Positions 8,700-18,431 of a stretch of 64,000 nucleotides of DNA are shown here, one piece after another. The DNA is taken from positions 62,001-126,000 of the forward strand of contig CAWHLP010000012.1 in the NCBI GenBank assembly GCA_963830205.1, given 5' to 3'. The position numbers and the translations under genes were made by a program. Origin of the DNA: CAVSRC01 sp963830205 (GTDB lineage Bacteria; Pseudomonadota; Alphaproteobacteria; Rhizobiales; Kaistiaceae). The notes below the pieces were generated by a model that saw only the letters and a program-made list of their open reading frames with translations, ran no database searches and was not told the DNA's origin. Numbering within the stretch: position 1 is the first letter of the stretch; each line of letters opens with the position of its first letter.

Positions 8700-10117
8700 G
8701 CCGCCTTCCTCCGCTCGGCCCACATTTCCTGGAACGTCTGCCCTTCGGGCGCCGGCATGTCGCGGTGCCTGGTCCAGCCGCCGGCGAGCGGCAGCCGCCT
8801 GAAGCGGCCGCGCCGCGCGCCGAGATTGCCGAGCACGCGCATCACCAGCCTGGTGCCGAAGTGATAGAGCCGCGGGTGGCGCGCGACCCACGCCCACATG
8901 CCGATGCCCCAGCGCCAGGTTGCCGGCGATAGGGCGCGCTCGAACTCGCGCTCGCGCCAGTGGCGCAGCATGTTGGGCAGCGGGATCTTCATCGGGCAGA
9001 CGCTCTCGCAGCGCCCGCACAGGGTCGAGGCATTGGGCAGGTGGCCCGCCTGGTCGATGCCGATCAGGGTGGGGGTGAGCACCGAGCCCATCGGTCCGGG
9101 ATAGACCCAGCCATAGGCGTGGCCGCCGACCTCCTGGTAGACCGGGCAGTGGTTGATGCAGGCGCCGCAGCGGATGCAGCGCAGCATGTCCTGGAACTGG
9201 GTGCCGAGCATCGCCGAGCGGCCGTTGTCGAGGATGACGACGTGGTACTCCTCGGGCCCGTCGGGATCGCCCGGCCGCCGCGGCCCGGTCGCAAACGTCG
9301 TGTAGACCGCCATGTCCTGACCGGTGGCGGCGCGCGACAGCACCCGCATGATCTGGCTGACGTCGTTCAGCGTCGGCGTGATCTTCTCGATCGAGGTGAG
9401 CACGATGCACACCCGCGGCAGCGTCTGGGTCAGGTCGCCGTTGCCCTCATTGGTGACGATCACCGAGGTGCCGGTCTCGGCGACGAGGAAATTGGCGCCG
9501 GTGATGCCGACATCGGCGGCCAGGAAGCGCTTGCGCAGGACCGCGCGCGCCTCGGCCAGCAGCAATTCTGGCGAGCTGAGGTCGCGGTCGGCAGGCAGCT
9601 CGGTGTGCACCCGGCGGAAATCCGCTTCCACCTGTTCCTTGGTCAGGTGCACCGCCGGGGCGATGATGTGGCTCGGCGGCTCGTGGCGGATCTGGATGAT
9701 GTATTCGCCGAGGTCGGTCTCCACCGGCTCGATGCCGTTCGCTTCAAGGTGCTGGTTGAGGGCGATCTCCTCGCCGATCATCGTCTTGCCCTTGGTGACG
9801 GTCTTCGCCCCCACCCTCCGGCAGATGTCGAGAATGATGTCGCGCGCCTCGGCCCCGGTCTCGGCGTAGTGCACCACGCCGCCGGCCTCGGTCACCTTCT
9901 CCTCATAGGCTTCGAGATAGAGGTCGAGATGCGCCAGCGTGTGGTTCTTGATCTCGCGCGCCTCATCGCGCAGCGCCTCGAACTCGGGCAGCGCGGCGAC
10001 CGCATCCAGCCGCTTGTAGACGAAGTTGCCACGCACGAAGCCCAGCGTCTTCTGCAGCTGCGGGTCGGCGAGCGCCCGCCTGGCGTTCTGCTTGAAGGCA
10101 GTGGAGGTGGCGTCCAT
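8696..10117 (-). CDS. lutB: LutB-type iron-sulfur lactate oxidation protein
   Basis: A 473-residue subunit of the LutABC L-lactate dehydrogenase system. The N-terminal two thirds is a LUD domain (ITGANFLVAETGTSVIVTNEGN). Two 4Fe-4S motifs follow: CIRCGACINHCP at about residue 315 and CGRCESVCPM near 365. A C-terminal extension resembles other LutB proteins. Its start codon shares one base with the lutA stop (TGATG) and its stop overlaps lutC, so translation is coupled. Confidence 0.93.
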   Translation of the reverse strand: MDATSTAFKQNARRALADPQLQKTLGFVRGNFVYKRLDAVAALPEFEALRDEAREIKNHTLAHLDLYLEAYEEKVTEAGGVVHYAETGAEARDIILDICRRVGAKTVTKGKTMIGEEIALNQHLEANGIEPVETDLGEYIIQIRHEPPSHIIAPAVHLTKEQVEADFRRVHTELPADRDLSSPELLLAEARAVLRKRFLAADVGITGANFLVAETGTSVIVTNEGNGDLTQTLPRVCIVLTSIEKITPTLNDVSQIMRVLSRAATGQDMAVYTTFATGPRRPGDPDGPEEYHVVILDNGRSAMLGTQFQDMLRCIRCGACINHCPVYQEVGGHAYGWVYPGPMGSVLTPTLIGIDQAGHLPNASTLCGRCESVCPMKIPLPNMLRHWREREFERALSPATWRWGIGMWAWVARHPRLYHFGTRLVMRVLGNLGARRGRFRRLPLAGGWTRHRDMPAPEGQTFQEMWAERRKAA

Positions 10118-10890
10118 CAGCGTTTCGCCTCGCCGATCGGCGGCGTGTCGGTCATGCCGGCGAGCACCTCGGCGACGTGGCGGGCGACGATCGGTTGGCC
10201 CTGGCGCTTGAGCTTGCCGGCCATGTTCATCAGGCAGCCGAGGTCGCCAGCAAGCAGCATGTCGGCGCCGGTCTCGACGATGTGCGCAACCTTCTTCTCG
10301 ACGATGCCGTTGGAAATGTCGGGATATTTCACGCTGAACGTGCCGCCGAAGCCGCAGCAGGCATCGGCCTCTTGCAGATCCTTGATGGTCAGGCCGGCAA
10401 CCGATTTCAGCAGCTTGCGCGGCTGCTCGCGCACGCCAAGCTCGCGCAGGCCGGCACAGGAATCGTGATAGGCCGCCGTGCCGTCGAAGGCGGCATCGAC
10501 GTTGGTCATGCCGCGCACGTCGACCAGGAAGCTGACGAGCTCGAACACCTTGGCCGAGAAGGCCTGGGCGCGCGCCTCCCAGGCGGCGTCGCCGGCAAAC
10601 AACTTGGGATAGTGGACTTTGAGCATGCCACCGCAGGAGCCGGACGGCGCCACAACGTAGTCGTAGGCCTCGAAGGCGGCGATCACCTGCTCGGCGATGG
10701 CGCGGGTGTCCTTGCGGTCGCCGGAATTGTAGGCCGGCTGGCCGCAGCAGGTCTGCTTGACCGGCACCTCCACCGTGCAGCCGGCCGCTTCGAGCAGCTT
10801 CACGGCGGCAAATCCGACGGTCGGGCGGAAGAGGTCGACGAGGCAGGTGACGAACAGGCCGACCCGCGGGCGGCCTTGCATTTCCGGCAT
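10117..10890 (-). CDS. lutA: LutA-type Fe-S oxidoreductase
   Basis: The first gene of the leftward lutABC operon, a 257-residue protein of two CCG domains that bind Fe-S or heterodisulfide-type clusters. The cysteine motifs are KQTCCGQPAYNSGD in the first half and ADACCGFGGTFSVKYPD in the second, the canonical LutA pattern. AAGGAAG before the ATG at 10890 fixes the start. The promoter must lie in the 140-base gap shared with the divergent FAD-linked dehydrogenase, so the two units may be co-regulated. Confidence 0.93.
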   Translation of the reverse strand: MPEMQGRPRVGLFVTCLVDLFRPTVGFAAVKLLEAAGCTVEVPVKQTCCGQPAYNSGDRKDTRAIAEQVIAAFEAYDYVVAPSGSCGGMLKVHYPKLFAGDAAWEARAQAFSAKVFELVSFLVDVRGMTNVDAAFDGTAAYHDSCAGLRELGVREQPRKLLKSVAGLTIKDLQEADACCGFGGTFSVKYPDISNGIVEKKVAHIVETGADMLLAGDLGCLMNMAGKLKRQGQPIVARHVAEVLAGMTDTPPIGEAKR

Positions 10891-11030
10891 TGTTCTTCCT
10901 TGACGCGCATTGAGCCGCGTCCCTGTTCGATAGCAGGCCGGGCAGGGGTCCATCAACCTGGATGCCGTGCGCCCTTTTTGCCGTTTCGCCGGGCTTTGCG
11001 CTATGGTCGCCGGCCGGAGGAGGAGCCCGC

Positions 11031-12479
11031 ATGACCGCCATCGCCATGCCCGAGATCGACGAGCGCATCATCGCCCGCCGCGAATCCATCGTCGCCGGGC
11101 TTGCGGCCATCGTCGGCGCCGACGCGGTCATCAGCGAGGAGGACGAGCGCCGCGCCTACGAGACCGATGCGCTCACCGCCTACCGGGCGGTGCCGCTGGC
11201 AGTGGTCCTGCCGGCCTCCACCAGCCAGGTCTCGGCGGTGCTCAACTATCTCGGCAGCCAGGGCGTCAAGGTGGTCGCCCGCGGCGCCGGCACCTCGCTG
11301 TCGGGTGGCGCGCTGCCCTCGCCCGATGCGGTCGTCCTCGGCCTGGCGCGCATGAACCGCATCCTCGCCGTCGACTACGACAACCGTGTCGCCACCGTCG
11401 AGGCCGGCGTCACCAACATCAACATCTCCAACGCCGTCGCCCATAAGGGCTTCTTCTACGCCCCCGACCCGTCGAGCCAGCTTGCCTGCACCATTGCCGG
11501 CAACGTCGCGATGAATTCGGGCGGCGCCCACTGCCTCAAATACGGCGTCACCACCAACAACGTGCTCGGCGTCAAGATGGTGCTGATCGACGGCACGGTG
11601 ATCGACATCGGCGGCGCCCATCTCGATGCGCCCGGCTACGACCTGCTCGGCCTCGTCGTCGGCTCGGAAGGCCAGCTCGGCGTCGTCACCGAGGTGACGG
11701 TGCGCATCCTGCGCGCGGCGGAAGGCGCGCTGCCGATGCTGATGGGCTTTGCCAGTGCCGAAGGCGCCGGCGGCTGCGTCGCCGCCATCATCGGCTCGGG
11801 CATCGTCCCGGTGGCGATCGAATACATGGACGGCCCGGCGATCAAGGCCTGCGAGAACTTCGCCCATGCCGGCTATCCGCTCGACGTCGAGGCGATGCTC
11901 ATCGTCGAGGTGGAGGGCTCCGAGGCCGAGATCGCCGACCTGATCGGGCGCATCACCGAGGTCGCCGAAGCCTTCCAACCGCAGGTCGTGCGCGTGTCGC
12001 AGTCGGAGGCGGAGAGCGCCGCCATCTGGAAGGGGCGCAAGGCCGCCTTCGGCGCCATGGGCCAGATCGCCGACTATCTGTGCATGGACGGCGTCATCCC
12101 GACCGGGCGCCTGCCCGAGGTGCTCACCCGCGTCGGCGAGATCTGCGCCGGCTACGGGCTCGCCGTCTCCAACATCTTCCATGCCGGTGACGGCAACCTG
12201 CACCCGCTCATCCTCTACGACGCCAACAAGCCGGGCGACATCGAGAAGGCGGAACAAGCCGGCGCCGACGTGCTCAAGCTCTGCGTCGAGGTCGGCGGCT
12301 GCCTGACCGGCGAGCACGGGGTGGGCATCGAGAAGCGCGACCTGATGACGGTCCAGTTCACGGGCGTCGATCTCGCCCAGCAGATGCGGGTGAAGAGCGT
12401 CTTCGATCCCGCCTGGCTGTTGAACCCGGCCAAGGTCTTCCCGCTGGAGGGGCGGCCGGAACGGGCGGCGACGGGATAA
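11031..12479 (+). CDS. glcD: FAD-linked glycolate/D-lactate oxidase subunit GlcD
   Basis: A 482-residue flavoprotein oxidising a 2-hydroxy acid. The PCMH FAD-binding domain covers about residues 55-235 (RGAGTSLSGGALP, then the GNVAMNSGG turn). The FAD-oxidase C-terminal domain ends with GCLTGEHGVGIEKRD. The ATG at 11031 has GGAGGAGGAG just before it. Genes resembling glcE and glcF follow about 1 kb downstream on the same strand, so glycolate oxidase is the best guess, with D-lactate as the alternative. It is divergent from lutABC. Confidence 0.9.
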   Translation: MTAIAMPEIDERIIARRESIVAGLAAIVGADAVISEEDERRAYETDALTAYRAVPLAVVLPASTSQVSAVLNYLGSQGVKVVARGAGTSLSGGALPSPDAVVLGLARMNRILAVDYDNRVATVEAGVTNINISNAVAHKGFFYAPDPSSQLACTIAGNVAMNSGGAHCLKYGVTTNNVLGVKMVLIDGTVIDIGGAHLDAPGYDLLGLVVGSEGQLGVVTEVTVRILRAAEGALPMLMGFASAEGAGGCVAAIIGSGIVPVAIEYMDGPAIKACENFAHAGYPLDVEAMLIVEVEGSEAEIADLIGRITEVAEAFQPQVVRVSQSEAESAAIWKGRKAAFGAMGQIADYLCMDGVIPTGRLPEVLTRVGEICAGYGLAVSNIFHAGDGNLHPLILYDANKPGDIEKAEQAGADVLKLCVEVGGCLTGEHGVGIEKRDLMTVQFTGVDLAQQMRVKSVFDPAWLLNPAKVFPLEGRPERAATG

Positions 12480-12510
12480 GTCAAGTAATTTGAGGCGCTT
12501 GTGGTGTTGT

Positions 12511-12597
12511 CCCCTCTCCCTTTGTGGGAGAGGGCTTTCGACCTTTGCCTCGCAGGCGGCCTTGCCGCCGAGGGGCTTAGGACGAAAGGGTGAGGGG
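12511..12597. repeat. Dispersed palindromic repeat
   Basis: The element starts with CCCCTCTCCCTTTGTGGGAGAGGG, has the inner hairpin GGCGGCC-TT-GCCGCC, and ends GGGTGAGGGG. It faces a second copy at 12653-12725 in the 274-base gap between glcD and the GFA gene. Confidence 0.7.
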
Positions 12598-12652
12598 TCT
12601 AGGCACCGATCGACGGCACGTCATCGTCCTCTTGCCTTCCTCCGCCGACTTA

Positions 12653-12725
12653 CCCCTCACCCTGTTTTTCTAAGCTCGCTGTCGCTCGCCAAGAAAAGCA
12701 GCCCTCCCCCACAAGGGGGGAGGGG
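12653..12725. repeat. Dispersed palindromic repeat, inverted partner
   Basis: It begins CCCCTCACCCTG and ends CCTCCCCCACAAGGGGGGAGGGG, in opposite orientation to the copy at 12511-12597. Nothing else is visible in this gap. Confidence 0.7.
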
Positions 12726-12753
12726 ACCAACGCAGCAGCTTCGAGACGCATCC

Positions 12754-13122
12754 TCACCACAGGTTCTTGCCGTCGATCTCCTTCACCGCGACCGCGGCGA
12801 GGTCGAAATCGTCGAACAGGCGCGCATTGACGCCGATCCTCGGATTGTCGAAGTCCGCCTTGCCGGTCGACCAGTCGGGCGATTCCGAATAGGTGGTGCA
12901 GCCGCAGACCGGGCAGAAGTGATGCAGCACGGTGTAGCTGTTCCACTGATAGGTGGCGACGCGGTCGCGCGCCGTCGTCAGGCGGAATTCCTTCGGCGTG
13001 TAATAGGCCCACAGCGCCCCGCGCTTGGAGCAATAGGAGCAGGTGCAGGCGGTGACGCTTTCCGGCGCGGCACTCACCTCGAATTGCGTCGCCTTGCAGT
13101 GGCAGCTTCCCTTCAGGATCAT
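12754..13122 (-). CDS. GFA family (CENP-V-like zinc-binding) protein
   Basis: A 122-residue protein of the glutathione-dependent formaldehyde-activating fold. Zinc-ligand cysteines are in GSCHCKATQFEV, CTCSYCSKRG and HFCPVCGCTTY, in the expected order. Many members are annotated from the Gfa name without proof of activity, so the substrate is unknown. The ATG at 13122 is chosen over one at 13140 because GAGGAA lies about nine bases upstream. It sits on the opposite strand inside the glcDEF region. Confidence 0.85.
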   Translation of the reverse strand: MILKGSCHCKATQFEVSAAPESVTACTCSYCSKRGALWAYYTPKEFRLTTARDRVATYQWNSYTVLHHFCPVCGCTTYSESPDWSTGKADFDNPRIGVNARLFDDFDLAAVAVKEIDGKNLW

Positions 13123-13260
13123 GGATCGGGTTCCTCGCATCTCTGTCGATCGCGGCGCATCCTAGCGCAGGGCTGCTGACAGCCTCGTGGCAGGAGGTAG
13201 AAGCATCCCAGAGTTGAGCCGCGTCAAGGCGCCGGCAGGGCGGCCGGCAATGCTCGCGCC

Positions 13261-13425
13261 ATGGACAAGGTCCGTATCGAACAGCACTCGTGCTTCGGCC
13301 TCATCTGGGCCGCCGGCTGGCTTTTCACCATCGGTTTCCTCAAGCTTGGCTTCTGGCAGGGCGTCTTCGCCATCGTCATCTGGCCCTATTACATCGGCAC
13401 CTGGGTGGCGGCGCTCGCCACCTGA
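13261..13425 (+). CDS. Small membrane protein, 54 residues
   Basis: A short open frame reads MDKVRIEQHSCFGLIWAAGW and continues with two hydrophobic segments, about residues 11-30 and 35-52, split by a KLGFW turn. It ends in WVAALAT. The Trp, Gly and Tyr pattern and clean start-to-stop reading make it a plausible two-helix inner-membrane protein. It lies about 100 bases before glcE on the same strand. I do not recognise a function. The ribosome site is weak, so it is less certain than its neighbours. Confidence 0.6.
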   Translation: MDKVRIEQHSCFGLIWAAGWLFTIGFLKLGFWQGVFAIVIWPYYIGTWVAALAT

Positions 13426-13531
13426 CGGCGACTGCGGTCTTTCCTCGCGCCTCTGCGGTCGCTATTGCTTGCCTGCCGAAGTGAGCAAAGGCTCCAGCGC
13501 CGGGACGGGCGCAGGTGGGGGACCCTGAGGC

Positions 13532-14719
13532 GTGAGCGAACCGCTTCTGCCGATCGACGAGACCGAGATTGCCGACATCATCGGCCTTGCCGCCGACCGG
13601 CGGACGCCGCTGTCGGTGATGGGCGGCGGCACGCGCTCCGGGCTCGGCCGCCCGGTGCAGACTGCCGCGTCGCTCTCCACCGCCGAGATGCGCGGCGTCA
13701 CCCTCTACGAGCCGGCCGAACTGGTGATTTCGGCCAAGGCCGGCACGCCGCTTGCCGAGGTCGAGGCGCTGCTCGCCGAAAACGGCCAGCATCTCACCTT
13801 CGAGCCGCCCGACCATCGCCGCCTTTACGGTTCGACCGGTGAGCCCACCATCGGCGGCGTCGTCGCCGCCAATCTCTCCGGCCCCCGCCGCATCGTCGCC
13901 GGCGCCGCCCGCGACGGCCTCATCGGCGTGCGCGCGGTCACCGGCCGTGGCGAGGCGGTCAAATCCGGCGGCCGCGTCATGAAGAACGTCACCGGCTACG
14001 ACCTGGTGAAGTTCCTCGCCGGCTCCTATGGCACGCTTGCCGTGCTCTCCGAGGTGACCTTCAAGGTCTTGCCCGCGCCCGAGACCGAGTCCACGCTGGT
14101 GATCGAGGGCCTCGATGACGCCGCCGCGGTGGCCGCGCTCTCGGCGGCCCTGGGCACGCCCTTCTCGGTGACCGGCGCGGCGCACATCCCGCTCTCCAGC
14201 AAGGGGCCGGGGCACACCTGCATCCGGCTCGAAGGCTTTGCCGCCTCCGTCGCCGACCGGGCGGAGCGCATGCGCGCTCTGCCGGGCCCCTTCAGCGGCG
14301 CCACCCTGCTCGACGAAGCCCAGTCGGCCGCCCTGTGGGCCGCCATCCGCGATCTCGACGCGCTCAACGCGCCGCCTTTGGCGCCGGTCTGGCGGCTGTC
14401 GCTGAAGCCCGGCGACGCGCCGGCGCTGGTCGAGAAGCTGCACCGCAGCTTCGACTGCCGCGCCCTCTACGATTGGGGCGGCGGGCTGGTGTGGATCGCT
14501 GGCGGCGAGGGCTGGGACGCGGGCGCCGAGACGGTCCGTGCCGCCGTCGCCGCGGTCGGCGGCCATGCCACGCTGGTCCGCGCGGCCCACGACGTGCGCA
14601 ACGCCGTCGACGTCTTCCAGCCGCTGCCCGAGCCGCTGATGGCGCTTACCCGCAAGCTCAAGGAGAGCTTCGACCCCGCCGGCATCCTCAACCCCGGCCG
14701 CATCTACGCGGGGCTGTGA
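13532..14719 (+). CDS. glcE: Glycolate oxidase FAD-binding subunit GlcE
   Basis: The second flavin subunit of the glycolate oxidase complex, 395 residues, similar to GlcD but shorter. It has the PCMH domain from about residue 20 with GGGTRSGLG and the NVTGYDLVKFLAGSYGTLAV block. The C-terminal half is reduced compared with GlcD, as usual. The start is a GTG. It precedes glcF by three bases. Glycolate oxidase passes electrons to the membrane and yields glyoxylate, which malate synthase (5 kb downstream) can consume. Confidence 0.93.
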   Translation: MSEPLLPIDETEIADIIGLAADRRTPLSVMGGGTRSGLGRPVQTAASLSTAEMRGVTLYEPAELVISAKAGTPLAEVEALLAENGQHLTFEPPDHRRLYGSTGEPTIGGVVAANLSGPRRIVAGAARDGLIGVRAVTGRGEAVKSGGRVMKNVTGYDLVKFLAGSYGTLAVLSEVTFKVLPAPETESTLVIEGLDDAAAVAALSAALGTPFSVTGAAHIPLSSKGPGHTCIRLEGFAASVADRAERMRALPGPFSGATLLDEAQSAALWAAIRDLDALNAPPLAPVWRLSLKPGDAPALVEKLHRSFDCRALYDWGGGLVWIAGGEGWDAGAETVRAAVAAVGGHATLVRAAHDVRNAVDVFQPLPEPLMALTRKLKESFDPAGILNPGRIYAGL

Positions 14720-14722
14720 GCC

Positions 14723-16021
14723 ATGCAGACCAGTTTCACCCTCGCCCAGCTCGCCGACCCGGATGTCGCCAATTCGGAGAAGATCCTCCGTTCCTGCGTC
14801 CATTGCGGTTTCTGCACGGCGACCTGCCCGACCTATCTCATCCTCGGCGACGAGCTCGACAGCCCGCGCGGGCGCATCTACCTGATCAAGGACATGCTCG
14901 AGGGCGGCAAGCCCGCCAACGTCGAGGTGGCGCGCCACGTCGACCGCTGCCTGTCGTGCCTGGCCTGCATGACCACATGCCCGTCGGGCGTCGACTACAT
15001 GCATCTCGTCGACCACGCCCGCGCCCACATCGAGAAGACCTACCGCCGGCCCTTCGCCGACCGCCTGACCCGCGCGCTGCTGGCCTTCGTTCTCCCTTAT
15101 CCGCAGCGCTTCCGGGTGGCGCTGAGGGGCGCCCGGCTCGTCCGGCCCTTCGCCGGGCTGGTGGCGAAGCTGCCCGGCGGCAATCGCCTGGCGGCGATGC
15201 TCAAGCTGGCGCCGAAGACTTTGCCGCCGCGCTCGCCGGCGAGCCGCTACGGCATCTTCCCGGCCACCGCTGCGCGCCGGCGGCGGGTGGCGCTCTTGCG
15301 CGGCTGCGCCCAGTCGGTGCTCGATCCCGACATCAACGAGGCCGCCATCCGTCTGCTCACCCGCAACGGCGTCGAGGTGGTGCAGGCGGCTGACGAGGGC
15401 TGCTGTGGCGCGCTCACCCATCACATGGGGCGGGCGCACACTTCCCATGAGTTCGCCCGGCGCAACGTCGATGCCTGGACCAGGGAGATCGAGCACGGCG
15501 GGCTCGACGCCATCATCGTCACCACGTCGGGCTGCGGCACCACGGTCAAAGACTACGGCTTCATCCTGCGCAACGATCCCGCCTATGCCGACAAGGCGCG
15601 GCGCGTATCGATCCTGGCAAAGGACATCACCGAATTTCTCGAGACCCTCGACCTCGGCACGCCGCAGAACGGCAAGGGACTTGCCGTCGCTTATCACGCC
15701 GCCTGCTCGCTGCAGCACGGCCAGCAGGTGACGGCAGCGCCGAAGAAGCTGCTCGCCCGCGCCGGCTTCGACGTGCGCGACGTGCCCGAGGGCCACATCT
15801 GCTGCGGCTCGGCCGGCACTTACAACATGCTCCAGCCGGAGCTTTCCGCCCGCCTGCGCGACCGCAAGGTCAACAACATCGACGCGACCGGCGCGCGTCT
15901 GGTCGCCGCCGGCAATATCGGCTGCATCACCCAGATCGCCAGCGGCAGCAAACTGACCGTCGTCCACACCGTCGCGCTTCTCGACTGGGCCTATGGCGGG
16001 CCGCGGCCGGCGGGGCTGTAG
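14723..16021 (+). CDS. glcF: Glycolate oxidase iron-sulfur subunit GlcF
   Basis: The electron-transfer subunit of glycolate oxidase, 432 residues. Two 4Fe-4S motifs lie at the N terminus (CVHCGFCTATCP and CLSCLACMTTCP). Two CCG domains follow (EGCCGALTHHMG and HICCGSAGTYNML). All cluster cysteines are present. It is the last gene of the glc block; the TPP riboswitch begins about 50 bases after its stop. Confidence 0.95.
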   Translation: MQTSFTLAQLADPDVANSEKILRSCVHCGFCTATCPTYLILGDELDSPRGRIYLIKDMLEGGKPANVEVARHVDRCLSCLACMTTCPSGVDYMHLVDHARAHIEKTYRRPFADRLTRALLAFVLPYPQRFRVALRGARLVRPFAGLVAKLPGGNRLAAMLKLAPKTLPPRSPASRYGIFPATAARRRRVALLRGCAQSVLDPDINEAAIRLLTRNGVEVVQAADEGCCGALTHHMGRAHTSHEFARRNVDAWTREIEHGGLDAIIVTTSGCGTTVKDYGFILRNDPAYADKARRVSILAKDITEFLETLDLGTPQNGKGLAVAYHAACSLQHGQQVTAAPKKLLARAGFDVRDVPEGHICCGSAGTYNMLQPELSARLRDRKVNNIDATGARLVAAGNIGCITQIASGSKLTVVHTVALLDWAYGGPRPAGL

Positions 16022-16068
16022 GCAAGGCGCCCCTTGCGACTCCCATCACAATTCCCTAGCCTTGCATC

Positions 16069-16156
16069 GTCTCAACGGGGTGCCCGTCGTGGGCTGAGAG
16101 GCAACCTGCCAACCCGTCGAACCTGATCCGGATCATGCCGGCGGAGGGATTGAGGA
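16069..16156 (+). promoter_or_regulatory. TPP riboswitch
   Basis: The leader of thiM carries the conserved thiamine pyrophosphate aptamer core. ACGGGGTGCC begins the first arm, GGCTGAGAGG is the pyrimidine-sensing strand, and ACCCGTCGAACCTGATCCGG with GCGGAGGGAT forms the pyrophosphate arm. Binding of TPP would be expected to lower expression of thiM and thiE. The ATG of thiM lies about 65 bases past the aptamer. Confidence 0.95.
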
Positions 16157-16221
16157 TGCGTCACACACCCAAGCGCCACATGCCGTCCGCCGGGCAGCCG
16201 CAGCCTGGAGGGCGTTGAACC

Positions 16222-17028
16222 ATGATGGACATCAGCATCCCCGCCATCGGCGCGGCGCTCGACGACCTGCGCGCCGAACGCCCGCTCGTCCACAACATCA
16301 TCAACTACGTGGCGATGAACATCGCCGCCAACGTTCTGCTGGCGATCGGCGCCTCGCCCGCCATGGTTCATGCCCGCGAGGAGGTCGAGGACTTCGTCGC
16401 CATTTCCAGCACGCTGGCGATCAACATCGGTACCCTGTCGCCGCCCTGGGTCGAGGCCATGAAGCTCGCCGCCGCAAAAGCGGTGGCGCTCGGCAAGCCG
16501 TGGGTGCTCGACCCCGTCGGCTGCGGCGCGACGCCCTACCGCACCGGCGTCTCGGCGGAGCTGGCGGCGATGATGCCGACGATCATCCGCGGCAATGCCA
16601 GCGAGATCATGAGCCTCGCCGGCGCGGCCGGCGCCGGCGGCCGCGGCGTCGATTCGACGTCGCGCTCCGATGCCGCCATCGAGGCGGCGCGCGCGCTCGC
16701 CAACAACACCGGCGCCGTCGTCGCCGTCACCGGCGAGACCGACTACGTCACCGATGGTGCCAGCGTCGTCGCCGTCACCGGCGGCCATGCGCTGATGCCG
16801 TTGTCGACCGCGCTCGGCTGTGCGCTCACCGCGACCGTTGCGGCCTTCGCCGCCGTGCGGCCGCCATTCGAGGCGACGGTCGCGGCCCTTGCCATCTATG
16901 CCGCCGCCGGCGAGGAGGCCGCCAGCCGCTGCCGCGGGCCGGGCCATCTGCCGGCCGAACTCTGCGACGCGCTGCATGGCATGAACGCCACGGCCTTGGC
17001 GCTGAAGACGCGGATCGCGATGGTCTGA
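16222..17028 (+). CDS. thiM: Hydroxyethylthiazole kinase
   Basis: It phosphorylates the thiazole alcohol salvaged from thiamine breakdown. The 268-residue length and the ribokinase-like fold are standard, with NIGTLSPPWVEAM, the DPVGCGATPYRT block and RGNASEIMSLAG near the active site. An upstream TPP riboswitch and the following thiE gene confirm the pathway. Its stop overlaps the thiE ATG as TGATG. No thiD or thiC is seen nearby, so this is a salvage unit. Confidence 0.95.
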   Translation: MMDISIPAIGAALDDLRAERPLVHNIINYVAMNIAANVLLAIGASPAMVHAREEVEDFVAISSTLAINIGTLSPPWVEAMKLAAAKAVALGKPWVLDPVGCGATPYRTGVSAELAAMMPTIIRGNASEIMSLAGAAGAGGRGVDSTSRSDAAIEAARALANNTGAVVAVTGETDYVTDGASVVAVTGGHALMPLSTALGCALTATVAAFAAVRPPFEATVAALAIYAAAGEEAASRCRGPGHLPAELCDALHGMNATALALKTRIAMV

Positions 17029-17676
17029 TGCCGGGGCGCATGGATTTCGACCTGTCGGTCTATCTGGTCACCGACCATGCGCTGTGCGGTCAGCGCGGCG
17101 TCATCGAGACCGTGCGCCAGGCGATCGCCGCCGGCGCAACCATGGTCCAGCTCCGCGATCCCACGGCCAAGACCCGGGCGCTGGTCGAGGAGGCGCGGGC
17201 GCTGGTCGCACTGCTGAGGCCGGCCGGAATTCCCTTCATCGTCGACGATCGCGTCGACGTGGCAATCGCGGCGCAAGCCGACGGCGTCCATCTCGGCCAG
17301 TCCGACATGGCCGTTGCCGATGCCCGCGCCCTGATGGGGCCGGGGCCGCTCCTCGGCCTCTCGATCACCGCAATGGCCGATCTCGCCGTGTCCGATCTCG
17401 AAGGCGTCGATTATCTCGGCGTCGGCCCGGTCTTTCACACCGCCACCAAGGCCGATGCGGCGCCGGCCATGGGCCTGGCGGGGCTCGCCGCCGTGCGCGC
17501 TGCCTCATCCCTGCCGATCGTCGCCATCGGCGGCATCGGCAGCGGAGAACACGGCCGCGACGATCGCGGCGGGGGCCGATGGCGTCGCCGTGGTTTCGGC
17601 GATCTGCGCCGCGCCGGATGCCGGGGAAGCTACGCGGCGCCTCGCCGAAATCGTGGCGGCGGCGAAACGGCTTTAG
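17028..17676 (+). pseudogene. thiE: Thiamine-phosphate synthase, broken by one-base frameshift
   Basis: The enzyme joins the pyrimidine and thiazole halves of thiamine. Residues from MDFDLSVYLVTD through VQLRDPTAK, VDDRVDVAIAAQADGVHLGQ and LGVGPVFHTATK are intact in one frame up to VAIGGIG. The C-terminal part, AENTAATIAAGADGVAVVSA, continues in the next frame. Removing one base near 17541 (an A between GGC and GCGGAG) gives a normal 215-residue protein. Either the gene is inactive or the base is a sequence error. It ends convergently, overlapping the ABC-2 permease gene by four bases. Confidence 0.85.
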
Positions 17677-18431
17677 GTCTTGAGCCTGTACCCGGTGCGG
17701 AAGATCCAGGCGATGATGCCCAGGCAGACGGCGAGGAACACGAAGGTCATGGCAAGGCTGACGAAGACGTCGACGTCGGCCAGCCCATAGAACGCCCAGC
17801 GGAAGCCGCTGACCAGATAGACCACCGGGTTGAACAGCGTCACCGTCTGCCACAGCGGGCGGCAGCATCTTGATCGAATAGAAGCTGCCGCCGAGGAAGG
17901 TGAGCGGCGTGATGATCAGGAGCGGCACGATCTGCAGCTTCTCGAAGCCGTCCGCCCAGATGCCGATGATGAAGCCGAACAGCGAGAAGGTGACCGCGGT
18001 GAGCACCAGGAAGAGGATCATCACCAGCGGGTGCTCGACATGCAACGGCACGAAGAAGCCGGCCGTCGCCAGGATGATGAGGCCGAGCATCACCGATTTG
18101 GTGGCGGCGGCGCCGACATAGCTGATGACGATCTCGAGATAGGACACCGGCGCCGACAGGATTTCGTAGATGGTGCCGATGAACTTCGGGAAGTAGATGC
18201 CGATCGAGGCGTTCGAGATGCTCTGGGTGAGCAGCGACAGCATGATCAGGCCGGGGACGATGAAGGCGCCGTAGCTGACGCCCTCGACGCTTGAGATGCG
18301 CGTCCCGATCGCCGCGCCGAAGACGATGAAATAGAGCGACGTCGACAGCACCGGCGAGATGATGCTCTGCATGATGGTGCGGAAGGTGCGCGCCATCTCC
18401 CAGCTGTAGATGGCCCATATCGCCCTGAGGT

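Noticed and set aside
10891..11030. A GntR/LutR operator in the gap between lutA and glcD.
   Set aside because: I looked for a palindrome and saw none clear enough to report.
13376..15967. A long leftward open frame of 863 codons opposite glcE and glcF.
   Set aside because: It lies entirely opposite the glcE and glcF genes, is Gly/Ala/Arg-rich with no domain, and is a GC-bias shadow.
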